7,896 nt of DNA from JAVBMO01 sp031552355 (GCA_031552355.1 JAVBMO010000152.1:1-7896), one strand, 5' to 3'. Positions 1-6,727 are shown, counted from the stretch's first letter. The notes: generated by a model from the sequence alone, not told the origin. Numbers and translations: made by a program.

Positions 1-1664
1 GCAATATTTCTACGACCGTATTGAGTCATATTATTGTAAAGTTCTTCGTCGGCTTCTTTAATGCGCATAACCAGCGGATTTTTTTCTTCGCGTTTGGCAT
101 TGTAAATAGGGAAAGGGCCTCTTTCTTTTGCCATATCCACAGAAGATTCGTAGGCAGCCAAAGTCAAATGCTTGTGAACTTCTACGGAAAAATCGGTAGC
201 TTTTTCGCTTCCATATTGCAAGCCTAACGCAGCCAACATATCGCCTTCGGCTGTAATGCCAAAGCCTGTTCTACGCCCTTCCAAGCATTTGGCTTTAATT
301 TTCAACCAAAGTTCTTTTTCAACACATTTTATATCGTCGCTTTCTGGGTCAGAATCTATCTTTGTTAAAATTTTATCCACCTTTTCCAATTCCAAATCAA
401 TAAGATCGTCCATTAAACGTTGGCCTTTTTTAACATGGTCTTTGAACAAGTCAAAATCAAATTCGGCCTTGGAAGTGAATGGATTTTTTACGTAACTGTA
501 TAAATTTACGGCTAATAAACGGCAGCTATCATAAGGGCATAAAGGAATTTCGCCGCAAGGGTTTGTCGAAACAGTTTTGAATCCGAAATCGGCATAACAA
601 TCCGGTACAGATTCTTTTATGATTGTATCCCAAAACAACACTCCCGGCTCTGCTGAATTCCATGCATTATGGATAATTTTATTCCACAATTCACGTGCAT
701 TAATTTCTTTTCTTGTTGTAGGATTTTGAGAATCAACAGGATATTGTTGCATGAAAGGTTTGTCTTCAACCACGCAACGCATAAATTCATCACTCAATTT
801 TACGGAAACATTGGCGCCGGTAACTTTTCCTTCTTCCATTTTTGCGTCAATAAAACGTTCTGCATCAGGATGTTTTATTGAAATACTAAGCATTAATGCG
901 CCTCTTCTTCCGCCTTGGGCTACTTCGCGTGTGGTATTTGAATAACGTTCCATAAAAGGGACAATACCTGTAGAAGTCAAAGCGCTGTTTTTTACAGGGC
1001 TTCCTGCCGGGCGAATATGGGACAAATCGTGCCCTACGCCGCCGCGACGTTTCATCAATTGAACCTGTTCTTCATCTACTTTCAAGATGCCGCCATAAGA
1101 ATCTGAATTTCCGTTGTTTCCAATTACAAAACAGTTCGAAAGGGAAACTATCTGAAAGTCATTGCCAATACCGGCCATAGGGCTTCCTTGCGGAATGATA
1201 TACTTGAATCCTTCGAGCAACGCAAAAATCTCATTTTCAGAAAGAGGATTTGCATATTTAGCCTCAATGCGGGCAAATTCTCTTGCCAAGCGACGATGCA
1301 TATCATCGGGCGTAAGTTCAAGGATTTTTTCACCATCGCGCAATGCATATTTGTTCATCCATACATTGGCAGCCAAAGCATCGCCTTTAAAATAAGCGGT
1401 AGCTTTTTCTAATACATCAGATTCTTTTAATTCTTTTTTTGTCGACATTATTTTTTCCTCAATGATATTGTTGACGGGTTCTTCTTTAATTTCTACAGTG
1501 GTTTTTTCCGGCGCCATTCCCATGGCAATGTTTATATCCTCTTCAAAGCGTACATTTGCTCTGGAATTAATGATTTCCTGATAAGGATTTCCGGCAGGCG
1601 CCGTAGTATCTGTGGTTTTATTCACTATTTCTTCATCAAACAACGATAATAGATTCTGTTTCAT
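1..1664 (-). CDS. nrdJ: Adenosylcobalamin-dependent (class II) ribonucleotide reductase, N-terminal part, cut by the left window edge
   Basis: The enzyme reduces ribonucleotides to deoxyribonucleotides in the cytoplasm, the committed step of dNTP synthesis. The reading frame is open from the start codon at 1664 to the window edge (554 codons); the C-terminal part is missing. Visible family motifs are SLSNCFV with the first redox cysteine (C178), KRRGGVGHDLSHIRP (205-219), GGRRGALML (251-259), TGANVSVKL (282-290) and NPCGEIPLCPYDSC (368-381), where C370 and E372 are the expected active-site thiyl-radical cysteine and glutamate. The class II assignment rests on overall resemblance to Bacteroidota NrdJ, not on a visible cobalamin site, and no radical-generating subunit is adjacent. 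An in-frame TAA lies 18 nt before the ATG, so the start cannot be further upstream. Family similarity begins only near residues 75-90. The first 72 residues are an acidic extension, and M73 (codon at 1448), preceded by GAGGAAAAAATA, is an alternative start. No B12 riboswitch box is seen upstream. Confidence 0.93.
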   Translation of the reverse strand, partial: MKQNLLSLFDEEIVNKTTDTTAPAGNPYQEIINSRANVRFEEDINIAMGMAPEKTTVEIKEEPVNNIIEEKIMSTKKELKESDVLEKATAYFKGDALAANVWMNKYALRDGEKILELTPDDMHRRLAREFARIEAKYANPLSENEIFALLEGFKYIIPQGSPMAGIGNDFQIVSLSNCFVIGNNGNSDSYGGILKVDEEQVQLMKRRGGVGHDLSHIRPAGSPVKNSALTSTGIVPFMERYSNTTREVAQGGRRGALMLSISIKHPDAERFIDAKMEEGKVTGANVSVKLSDEFMRCVVEDKPFMQQYPVDSQNPTTRKEINARELWNKIIHNAWNSAEPGVLFWDTIIKESVPDCYADFGFKTVSTNPCGEIPLCPYDSCRLLAVNLYSYVKNPFTSKAEFDFDLFKDHVKKGQRLMDDLIDLELEKVDKILTKIDSDPESDDIKCVEKELWLKIKAKCLEGRRTGFGITAEGDMLAALGLQYGSEKATDFSVEVHKHLTLAAYESSVDMAKERGPFPIYNAKREEKNPLVMRIKEADEELYNNMTQYGRRNI

Positions 1665-1717
1665 GTTGTTTCTATTATTTTACACTTTAACTTAGAGGGT
1701 TTCATTTTGTTTCTTTA

Positions 1718-1734
1718 ATTGCAATAGTTTGCAA
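1718..1734. promoter_or_regulatory. Possible operator: paired TTGCAA half-sites upstream of nrdJ
   Basis: ATTGCAAT is a perfect 8-bp palindrome at 1718-1725, followed four bases later by a second TTGCAA (1729-1734). The two TTGCAA hexamers are 10 bp apart, about one helical turn, and lie some 55-70 bp before the nrdJ start codon. The spacing and symmetry would suit a dimeric regulator. In AT-rich DNA this could be chance, and it does not match the NrdR box. Confidence 0.25.
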
Positions 1735-1751
1735 TAACAAAAAACATGCCG

Positions 1752-1782
1752 ATATTTACTGCTTTGATTTGCAGATAAATAT
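1752..1782. repeat. Hairpin-forming inverted repeat upstream of nrdJ
   Basis: The left arm ATATTTACTGC (1752-1762) pairs with the right arm GCAGATAAATAT (1771-1782), with one bulged base and an 8-nt loop. It lies roughly 90-120 nt before the nrdJ ATG, so it would be in the 5' leader if transcription starts further upstream. There is no T-run beside the stem on the nrdJ strand, so it does not look like an attenuator. A leader hairpin or a protein-binding dyad are both possible. Confidence 0.4.
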
Positions 1783-1860
1783 TGAAAAAATGGTTACTTT
1801 TTTATCTTTTGCGAAATTACAAACAGACAAGTGATTTTTTAATTTAAGTTATGAACAATT

Positions 1861-1938
1861 TTATTGAAATTCGATTTTTTTTGACATATAAAAATCTGAT
1901 ATACAGAATTATATTTGAAGTTGATAAAATTTCAATAA
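1861..1938. repeat. 11-bp inverted repeat with 56-bp spacer
   Basis: TTATTGAAATT (1861-1871) and its exact reverse complement AATTTCAATAA (1928-1938) flank 56 bp between nrdJ and recR. A third, partial copy (TTATTGAAAAT) occurs at 1970-1980. The arms are simple AT-rich sequence, so significance is modest. They could be two sites for one regulator acting on the divergent pair. Confidence 0.3.
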
Positions 1939-2032
1939 TAAGAAAAGAACAAGAAAACTGATTTTATTTTTATTGAAAATCAAAAGAAAAACAAAGGTAT
2001 GAAATTTTAGGTATATCTGTTTCTTGCAACTA

Positions 2033-2040
2033 TATTTTTG
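2033..2040 (+). promoter_or_regulatory. Candidate -7 promoter element for recR (TATTTTTG)
   Basis: TATTTTTG is an exact match to the Bacteroidota -7 consensus TAnnTTTG and lies 41 bp before the first possible recR start. The -33 region holds only weak TTTTAG-like sequence near 2005-2010. Initiation would fall near 2045-2050, which leaves either start codon usable. Confidence 0.4.
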
Positions 2041-2080
2041 TTGAATTCTTTGTTGGAAACTATTTTAGTATTTACAAAGA

Positions 2081-2755
2081 ATGCTTATGAAAAAAACAGA
2101 CCTTTGTACCGTTTTAATGCTGAATACTGTGGAAAACTATCCATCCAAATTATTTGAAAAGGCTGTAATGGAGTTGTCTAAATTGCCCGGAGTAGGGAAG
2201 AGAACGGCTTTGCGCTTTGCTTTGCACCTTTTAAAACAATCAGAAGAAGAAACTTTGTCGTTTGCCGGAAGTATCTCAGAGTTGCGGACTCAAATAAAAT
2301 ATTGCAAGGTTTGTCATTCCATTTCGGATAATGATTTGTGCGATATCTGCGCCACTCCGGTTAGAGACCACTCTATTATATGTGTAGTGGAAAATGTTCA
2401 AGATATTATGGCTTTGGAAAATACCCGCCAATATAAAGGTATATATCATGTTTTGGGTGGCGTTCTTTCGCCTATGGAAGGAGTGGGGATACACGATTTA
2501 AATATTGATACTCTTTTGGAACGTTTGAAAAATGAGGATGTGAAAGAAATTATTTTGGCCTTGCCTACAACTGTCGAGGGCGATACCACTTCATTTTTTC
2601 TTCATAAACAGTTGAAGCTATATAACATAACCATTTCCACCATTGCTCGAGGTATTGCTGTTGGCGATAATTTGGAATTTGCCGATGAAGTAACTTTGGG
2701 CCGTTCTATTTTGAATAGAATGCCTTTTGAGGGAATATATAGACATTCTTTATAA
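2081..2755 (+). CDS. recR: Recombination mediator protein RecR
   Basis: RecR works with RecO (and RecF) to load RecA onto SSB-coated single-stranded DNA during gap repair. Domain order is complete: an N-terminal helix-hairpin-helix (LSKLPGVGKRTALRF, about 32-46), a four-cysteine zinc finger (C75, C78, C87, C90), a Toprim domain (about 98-190, with CVVEN at 101-105 and LPTTVEGDTT at 161-170), and the C-terminal GIAVGDNLEFADEVTLGRSI segment. The frame is 224 codons from 2081, longer than the roughly 200 residues usual for RecR. The extra length is at the N-terminus. Family similarity begins at NYPSKLFEKAV (19-29), so the true start is probably the ATG at 2117 (M13, giving 212 residues); 2087 is a further option. 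The gene stands alone between a TAnnTTTG promoter and a strong terminator. Confidence 0.97.
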   Translation: MLMKKTDLCTVLMLNTVENYPSKLFEKAVMELSKLPGVGKRTALRFALHLLKQSEEETLSFAGSISELRTQIKYCKVCHSISDNDLCDICATPVRDHSIICVVENVQDIMALENTRQYKGIYHVLGGVLSPMEGVGIHDLNIDTLLERLKNEDVKEIILALPTTVEGDTTSFFLHKQLKLYNITISTIARGIAVGDNLEFADEVTLGRSILNRMPFEGIYRHSL

Positions 2756-2756
2756 G

Positions 2757-2792
2757 AAAAAACCTCGCAAATAAACAAATGCGAGGCTTTTT
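2757..2792. terminator. Bidirectional intrinsic terminator shared by recR and the arginine decarboxylase gene
   Basis: CCTCGCA (2763-2769) and TGCGAGG (2780-2786) form a perfect 7-bp GC-containing stem around a 10-nt A-rich loop. TTTTT follows at 2788-2792 on the plus strand. Six A's precede the stem (2757-2762 region), giving a T-run on the minus strand. It sits 7 bp after the recR stop and 21 bp beyond the stop of the convergent gene, so it can end transcription from both sides. Confidence 0.9.
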
Positions 2793-2807
2793 AACGGGGA
2801 TTTTAGA

Positions 2808-4199
2808 CTAATATCCCAAAATTTTCAACATGGATTTGTGGCTTTGTTCTTTAGCGAAAAGCTTCGTAAAGTATTCGCCATTTTCATCCACATCAATTAC
2901 AACATGTTTCGGGGAAGGTATTAGACAATGTTGGATGCCACCAAAGCCGGCCAAAGACTCTTGATAAGCTCCGGTATGAAAGAAGCCAATGTATAAGGGT
3001 TTTTCTTTGTCATGAACAGGTAAAAACACTGCATTGGCATGGGCCTCGGAACTGTAATAATCTTGACTGTCACAAGTTAATCCTCCCAAGAAAACGCGCC
3101 TGTATTCCTGTTCCCAATTGTTGATTGGTAATAAGATAAAACGTTGACGAATTCCCCATGTATCAGGCAACGTGGTAATGAAAGAACTGTCAATCATATA
3201 CCATAACTCTCTGTCGTTTTGTTGTTTTTGGTCTATAACAGAGTAGAATGTGGCGCCACTTTCACCTACGGTAAATGATCCAAATTCAGTAAAAATATTA
3301 GGTTCTGGAGTTTCCCTTTGGGTACAAATGGATTTGATTTGTGCCAGAATCTCTTCGGCCATATATTCATGATCATAACTAAATGTCAAAGAATTTTTGA
3401 TTGGGAAACCACCACCTATATTTAAAGAATCTAATTCAGGGCAAATCTTTTTTAAGTCACAATATACATTTACGCATTTCGAAAGTTCATTCCAGTAGTA
3501 AGCAGAGTCTTTGATTCCCGTATTGATAAAGAAATGAAGCATTTTAAATTCGAATTTTTTATTCGGTTTAATCTTTTCTTTATAAAAGGAAATGATATCG
3601 TTGTATCGAATGCCTAAACGTGAAGTATAGAAGTCGAACATGGGTTCTTCTTCCGAAGCAATGCGAAGTCCTATTTTTATTTTGGAATCAATTTCCTGAT
3701 CAATCAAGTCTATTTCATTCTTGTTGTCAATAACAGGAACAATATTTTTGAATCCATCTTTTACCAACATGGCGATATTTTCGATGTATTGAGGGCGTTT
3801 AAAACCGTTACAAACCACGAAAATATCTTTGGTTAATTTTCCTTGGGTATATAGTTCTTGAATAAGGTTAATATCAAAAGCCGAGGAGGTTTCAAGATTT
3901 ACTTCGTTTTTAAGAACCTCTTCCAAAACAAACGAAAAATGGGAGCTTTTGGTGCAATAGCAAAAGTTGTAGCTTCCTTTGTAATCTACCTTTGCCATAG
4001 CGACATTGAATAGTCGTTTTGAGCGATGAATCTGCTCGCTTATTTTAGGTAGATAAGTTATCTTTAAAGGAGTTCCGTATTGTTTCAATATTTCCATTAA
4101 AGGAATGTTATAGAAATGCAATTCATTGTCAATTACTTGAAATTCGTCTTGTGGGAATTCAAATGTTTGCTCAATAAGATCAATGTATTTATTTTTCAT
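2808..4199 (-). CDS. speA: Biosynthetic-type arginine decarboxylase, short Bacteroidota form (PLP, alanine-racemase-like fold)
   Basis: The predicted reaction is PLP-dependent decarboxylation of arginine to agmatine, the first step of putrescine/spermidine synthesis in the cytoplasm. The 463-residue sequence has the layout of fold-type III decarboxylases: a PLP-lysine motif in FCYCTKSSH (K84), the ETSSAFDI strand (103-110), RLGIRY (194-199), LHFFINTG (221-228), the phosphate-binding glycines NIGGGFP (260-266), EFGSF (305-309), and the C-terminal catalytic segment GGLTCDSQDYY (372-382, C376) with GAYQ (410-413). It closely resembles sequences annotated as arginine decarboxylase in Flavobacteriia. 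It is much shorter than the roughly 630-residue classical SpeA and lacks that protein's long insertions. Substrate specificity is inferred from family resemblance only. No agmatinase or N-carbamoylputrescine genes are adjacent. The start at 4199 opens directly into family-like sequence. Confidence 0.85.
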   Translation of the reverse strand: MKNKYIDLIEQTFEFPQDEFQVIDNELHFYNIPLMEILKQYGTPLKITYLPKISEQIHRSKRLFNVAMAKVDYKGSYNFCYCTKSSHFSFVLEEVLKNEVNLETSSAFDINLIQELYTQGKLTKDIFVVCNGFKRPQYIENIAMLVKDGFKNIVPVIDNKNEIDLIDQEIDSKIKIGLRIASEEEPMFDFYTSRLGIRYNDIISFYKEKIKPNKKFEFKMLHFFINTGIKDSAYYWNELSKCVNVYCDLKKICPELDSLNIGGGFPIKNSLTFSYDHEYMAEEILAQIKSICTQRETPEPNIFTEFGSFTVGESGATFYSVIDQKQQNDRELWYMIDSSFITTLPDTWGIRQRFILLPINNWEQEYRRVFLGGLTCDSQDYYSSEAHANAVFLPVHDKEKPLYIGFFHTGAYQESLAGFGGIQHCLIPSPKHVVIDVDENGEYFTKLFAKEQSHKSMLKILGY

Positions 4200-4209
4200 T
4201 TCATGGATT

Positions 4210-4253
4210 TAATTAAGTTACTTTGTTCTTTTTCGTTCAATCTAATTAAGTTA
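4210..4253. repeat. 11-bp direct repeat in the arginine decarboxylase leader
   Basis: TAATTAAGTTA occurs perfectly at 4210-4220 and again at 4243-4253, 33 bp apart, close to three helical turns. Both copies lie between the predicted promoter and the start codon of the decarboxylase gene. The promoter-proximal copy is part of the dyad at 4239-4257. Confidence 0.5.
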
Positions 4254-4257
4254 GATT
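4239..4257. promoter_or_regulatory. Candidate operator or leader hairpin (dyad AATCTAA-5-TTAGATT)
   Basis: AATCTAATTAAGTTAGATT is a perfect 7-bp dyad around a 5-nt centre. On the minus strand it begins about 13 nt after the TAnnTTTG element, so it would overlap the first transcribed bases of the arginine decarboxylase mRNA. That is a typical place for a repressor operator or a 5'-end protective hairpin. No known regulator consensus was recognised. Confidence 0.4.
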
Positions 4258-4269
4258 TTATTTCTTTTA

Positions 4270-4277
4270 CAAAAGTA
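4270..4277 (-). promoter_or_regulatory. Candidate -7 promoter element for the arginine decarboxylase gene (TACTTTTG)
   Basis: Read on the minus strand this is TACTTTTG, an exact match to the Bacteroidota TAnnTTTG element, placed about 70 bp before the ATG at 4199. No clear TTG appears at the -33 position, so the call rests on the -7 element alone. Confidence 0.45.
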
Positions 4278-4403
4278 GTTATTTTTCTTTTAGAGAAGAG
4301 ATGTTTTGATGATTTTTTAGTGAAGAAGGTGGTAGTGTTTCTATAAAAACAGCATGATTCTTTATATAACGCCTAGGAAAATACAAAATATATAAAACAA
4401 ATT

Positions 4404-5018
4404 CTATTTGATATAAAAATCAAACATTTTGCTGTTTTCGAGGAAACCTTCCAGCCGGTCGCCAATGGCGACACTTCCTACGCCGGAAGGAGTTCCAGTA
4501 TAGATAAAATCACCGATTTTTAAAGTCATATATTGCGAAACATAGGCAATAAACTCATCCACCTTGAAAAGCATTTCGGAAGTACAGGCTTGCTGTACCT
4601 TTTCGCCATTTTTTAACAAATGAAAGTGCAAATTTTGGATAGGATTTGACAGCTTTTCCAATGGAACAAAAGGACTTAGCACCGCTGAACCGTCGAAACC
4701 TTTGGAAAGTGTCCACGGGAGAGATCTTTCTTTGGCTTTTTGTTGCAAATCGCGAGCGGTAAAATCAATACCCAAGGCCACTTCGGAATAGTATTTATGA
4801 GCAAACTTCTGTTGTATGTTTTTGCCCAAACGGTCAATTTTTACAACCAATTCCGTTTCGAATTGGATATTATTGGAAAAATCGGGATAAAAGAATGGCG
4901 TATTTTTCTGTAAAATGGCAGAATCCGGTTTCAGAAAGAAAAAAGGTTCTTCCGGAACTTTTTCATTCATTTCGCTTGCATGTTCTGCATAATTTCTACC
5001 GATACAAATAATCTTCAT
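4404..5018 (-). CDS. Fumarylacetoacetate hydrolase (FAH) family protein, FAHD1/YcgM-like
   Basis: Members of this small FAH branch are metal-dependent enzymes acting on oxaloacetate (decarboxylation or tautomerisation) and acylpyruvates. The exact substrate cannot be read from sequence. The 204 residues form a single FAH catalytic domain: the IGRNYAEHASEM start (6-17), the metal-binding glutamates in FETELVV (E54, E56) and aspartate in GIDFTARD (D85), the conserved SKGFDGSAVLSPF segment (105-117), and YTGTPSGVGSVAIGD near the C-terminus (173-187). The length is typical for stand-alone FAHD1-like proteins, and the start at the first Met gives the usual MKIICIGRNY opening. It follows the exonuclease gene by 21 bp and is probably co-transcribed with it. 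Nothing nearby points to aromatic catabolism, which favours a housekeeping metabolite-repair role over a degradation pathway. Confidence 0.92.
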   Translation of the reverse strand: MKIICIGRNYAEHASEMNEKVPEEPFFFLKPDSAILQKNTPFFYPDFSNNIQFETELVVKIDRLGKNIQQKFAHKYYSEVALGIDFTARDLQQKAKERSLPWTLSKGFDGSAVLSPFVPLEKLSNPIQNLHFHLLKNGEKVQQACTSEMLFKVDEFIAYVSQYMTLKIGDFIYTGTPSGVGSVAIGDRLEGFLENSKMFDFYIK

Positions 5019-5039
5019 TAACTGTATTTTACCTTTAAA

Positions 5040-5846
5040 CTATTTGTTAAAATCCCGTAGTTTGATGGCTGTAATTACCTTTTTGGTAGAAAGCGGAAAA
5101 TCGGATTTCATCATCCAATCGTAGTAAGTCTGTTCTATTTTGAAAACTTCTGAAACAGCTTTTCCTTTGTGTTTCCCAAAGTTAAAAACTTCTTTTCCAT
5201 TGCGGTCAAAAGCAATATGCCCCACCAAATCGACCCAATTGGAATTGAATGTAAAATCATGCAAAGCCTTTACATTATTTTGAATAGGAATACTTTTTTC
5301 CCCATCGCGGTCTTCATATTCAACGTTTTCGTAGCGATCCAATTGAGCCAGCAAAATTTCATAAGTGGCCACTGTATCGGCTTCGGCAGTATGGGCATTT
5401 ACCAAATCTTTGCTGCAATAGAATTTGTAAGCGGCTTTTAATGTACGGGGTTCCATTTTGTGAAAAATATTTTGTACATCAATCAAACGCCTTGATTTTA
5501 AGTCAAAATCAATGCCGGAACGCAAAAACTCTTCCACCAGCAAAGGAATATCGAATTTGTTGGAGTTGTACCCGGCTAAATCGGCATTGCCAATAAAGTC
5601 GTTGAAAAAATGCGCCAAATCGGAAAATGCAGGTTCCAAAGCCACCATTTCATCTGTAATTCCATGAATAATGGACGATTCATAAGGAATGGGCATTTGC
5701 GGGTTGATACGTTTGGTAACGACTTCAGTTTGGTTGCTTACCAATACTTTGAACAAACAGATTTCCACAATACGGTCATTTCCAACATTGGTTCCTGTGG
5801 TCTCTAAGTCCAAAAATACTAAAGGTTTTGTAAGGTGAAGATGCAT
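5040..5846 (-). CDS. DEDDh-family 3'-5' exonuclease with ExoX-like C-terminal domain
   Basis: This is a predicted 3'-5' exonuclease of the DnaQ/RNase T superfamily. All catalytic residues are present: motif I FLDLETTGT (D13, E15), motif II AGYNSNKFDIPLL (D99), and motif III HTAEADTVAT (H152, D157), which makes it a DEDDh enzyme using two metal ions. The exonuclease domain spans about residues 8-170. A linker follows, then a second small domain (about 205-265) with FNFGKHKGKAVSEV and a downstream YYDWMMKSDFP, the pattern of the ExoX-like C-terminal domain. At 268 residues it is longer than E. coli ExoX or a stand-alone DnaQ epsilon subunit. No clamp-binding motif typical of epsilon is evident, so a repair exonuclease is likelier than the replicative proofreader. 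It starts 11 bp after the stop of the uncharacterised gene upstream and lies 21 bp before the FAH-family gene. Confidence 0.9.
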   Translation of the reverse strand: MHLHLTKPLVFLDLETTGTNVGNDRIVEICLFKVLVSNQTEVVTKRINPQMPIPYESSIIHGITDEMVALEPAFSDLAHFFNDFIGNADLAGYNSNKFDIPLLVEEFLRSGIDFDLKSRRLIDVQNIFHKMEPRTLKAAYKFYCSKDLVNAHTAEADTVATYEILLAQLDRYENVEYEDRDGEKSIPIQNNVKALHDFTFNSNWVDLVGHIAFDRNGKEVFNFGKHKGKAVSEVFKIEQTYYDWMMKSDFPLSTKKVITAIKLRDFNK

Positions 5847-5857
5847 AAGATGTTCTT

Positions 5858-6472
5858 TTATTTGTTGTTCAGATTTTCTTTAAACCACTCTAAAAAAGCA
5901 GGAAAACGAAGCAAAGGTACAAATCCTTCTTCTTCGGGATTTTTAGGAAGTGCGCAAAGTTCCACATAGTCGATATATTGCGCTGCGTCGTATTCACCGA
6001 CTTGGGCTTCCAAGGTCAGGTAAATTCCCAATTCCTGTTCTTCGTCGTTTGGACGGTAGTTGGGCAAAGCGATTGTCAAACCCAAAGATTCCGGAAACTC
6101 TTCATTTTCTAGAGTCAAATAATACATTTTGGCCGTTTCGAATTTTTCGCCATTGAAGTTTAGCACAATATCATCGCCTTCGGGCTGCCTGAATGGAATA
6201 AATTCCCACCAATCCAATTCGGGAGAAAGTTCCACCATTTGTTCCACACAGTCAAAAAGCGACAAATCACTGTCGGCCGAAAAAACAAACTTTCGCCCTG
6301 ATTCTGATAATGTGCTTATTTCAAAGTTTAAACCTTCCGCACATTTGTCCAATTCCTGTTGAAGTTCGTCAAGCAATTGCTCCTGTTCCTTGGTTGACAG
6401 TTCATCCATGGTTAGCAATTCATCCTGTTTTTGAATAAACCAATCCCAAAATAGTTTTATTTTTTCTTGCAT
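5858..6472 (-). CDS. Uncharacterised acidic cytoplasmic protein
   Basis: The function is not recognised. The 204-residue product is strongly acidic, with no signal peptide, no membrane segment and no known catalytic motif. The N-terminal part (1-50) is predicted helical and charged (FWDWFIQKQDELL, then a Glu/Gln/Leu-rich stretch). It is followed by alternating hydrophobic strands with recognisable landmarks: KFVFSADSD (61-69), SPELDWWEFIPFRQPEGDD (83-101), YLTLEAQVGEYDAAQYIDYV (151-170), and a C-terminal FLEWFKENL helix. I have an impression of similar FWDWF...SADG...W..I.FR...LGEYD proteins in other bacteria, but cannot name a family. Base composition and frame quality match the neighbours, and it is the first gene of a tight cluster with the exonuclease and FAH-family genes. 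Its start lies just after the repeat tract. No TAnnTTTG promoter was found directly upstream, so transcription may come from murB through the repeats. Confidence 0.8.
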   Translation of the reverse strand: MQEKIKLFWDWFIQKQDELLTMDELSTKEQEQLLDELQQELDKCAEGLNFEISTLSESGRKFVFSADSDLSLFDCVEQMVELSPELDWWEFIPFRQPEGDDIVLNFNGEKFETAKMYYLTLENEEFPESLGLTIALPNYRPNDEEQELGIYLTLEAQVGEYDAAQYIDYVELCALPKNPEEEGFVPLLRFPAFLEWFKENLNNK

Positions 6473-6592
6473 ATCATTATTCTTTCTTAATTATTCTTTC
6501 AAAAAGGCTGTTCATTTCCAATTGACTCAACACAGAGTGCCACGGAGGCAATCTTAAATTAGGAATTATACAACCAGAGAACCACAGAGGTT

Positions 6593-6607
6593 TTTGCCTT
6601 CGGCAAA
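6593..6607. repeat. Hairpin TTTGCC-TTC-GGCAAA
   Basis: A perfect 6-bp stem around a TTC triloop follows GAGAACCACAGAGG by 2 bp and runs directly into TTTCAGACAGGATT. The equivalent position in the second unit (6753-6771) has the same stem with an AAG loop. Confidence 0.65.
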
Positions 6608-6643
6608 TTTCAGACAGGATTCACATGTTTTTGGCTGTTTCAT

Positions 6644-6671
6644 TTTCAATTTTCAACTTTCAATTTCCAAT
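6644..6671. repeat. Heptad array 1 (four TTTCAAY units)
   Basis: Four consecutive 7-bp units of the form TTYCAAY start at 6644, 6651, 6658 and 6665. The second unit ends in C rather than T, a difference repeated at the same place in the array at 6912-6939. Confidence 0.7.
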
Positions 6672-6699
6672 TTACTCGACACAGAGTGCCGCAGAGAAA

Positions 6700-6727
6700 T
6701 TTTGAATTCAGAATTTTAAATTTTGAA
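6700..6727. repeat. Heptad array of the opposite type (four TTTTGAA-like units)
   Basis: Four 7-bp units start at 6700, 6707, 6714 and 6721. The outer two are identical (TTTTGAA) and the inner two diverged. It lies between the two cacagag boxes of the second composite unit. The matching place in the first unit (about 6551-6570) carries only a degraded version. Confidence 0.6.

Larger units (their letters stand above)
1665..2080. other. Divergent intergenic region between nrdJ and recR
   Basis: This is a gene-free, very AT-rich stretch between two divergent genes, so it should hold promoters for both. It contains a TTGCAA pair around a perfect 8-bp palindrome (1718-1734), a hairpin (1752-1782), an 11-bp perfect inverted repeat with a long spacer (1861-1871 and 1928-1938), and a TAnnTTTG box for recR (2033-2040). 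For nrdJ on the minus strand, a perfect TACCTTTG box sits at 1999-1992, more than 300 bp before the start, and a one-mismatch TAATTTCG sits at 1819-1812. Neither has a convincing -33 partner. I see no RNA gene, no cobalamin box and no NrdR box matching the usual consensus. Confidence 0.6.
4200..4403. other. Leader and promoter region of the arginine decarboxylase gene
   Basis: This is an intergenic stretch of about 200 bp between the stop of the fumarylacetoacetate hydrolase-family gene and the arginine decarboxylase start, both on the minus strand. It holds a candidate promoter, a dyad and a direct repeat, listed separately. I find no convincing terminator for the upstream gene here, so some readthrough into the decarboxylase gene is possible. 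A plus-strand open frame across the area (4116-4346) shows no family resemblance and is not called. Confidence 0.6.

Noticed and set aside
1148..1348. Separate minus-strand open frame of 66 codons within nrdJ
   Set aside because: It lies in a different frame from the reductase, whose own frame is continuous with conserved motifs on both sides.
1665..2080. Cobalamin riboswitch upstream of the B12-dependent reductase gene
   Set aside because: No B12-box-like sequence was found on either strand, and the region lacks the GC-containing helices such a riboswitch needs.
4116..4346. Plus-strand open frame of 76 codons over the arginine decarboxylase start and leader
   Set aside because: It is partly antisense to the decarboxylase, low in complexity (Phe/Leu/Val/Lys) and overlaps the promoter and dyad of a convincing gene.
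5169..5441. Plus-strand open frame of 90 codons inside the exonuclease gene
   Set aside because: It is antisense to a gene with all catalytic motifs intact and has no family resemblance of its own.
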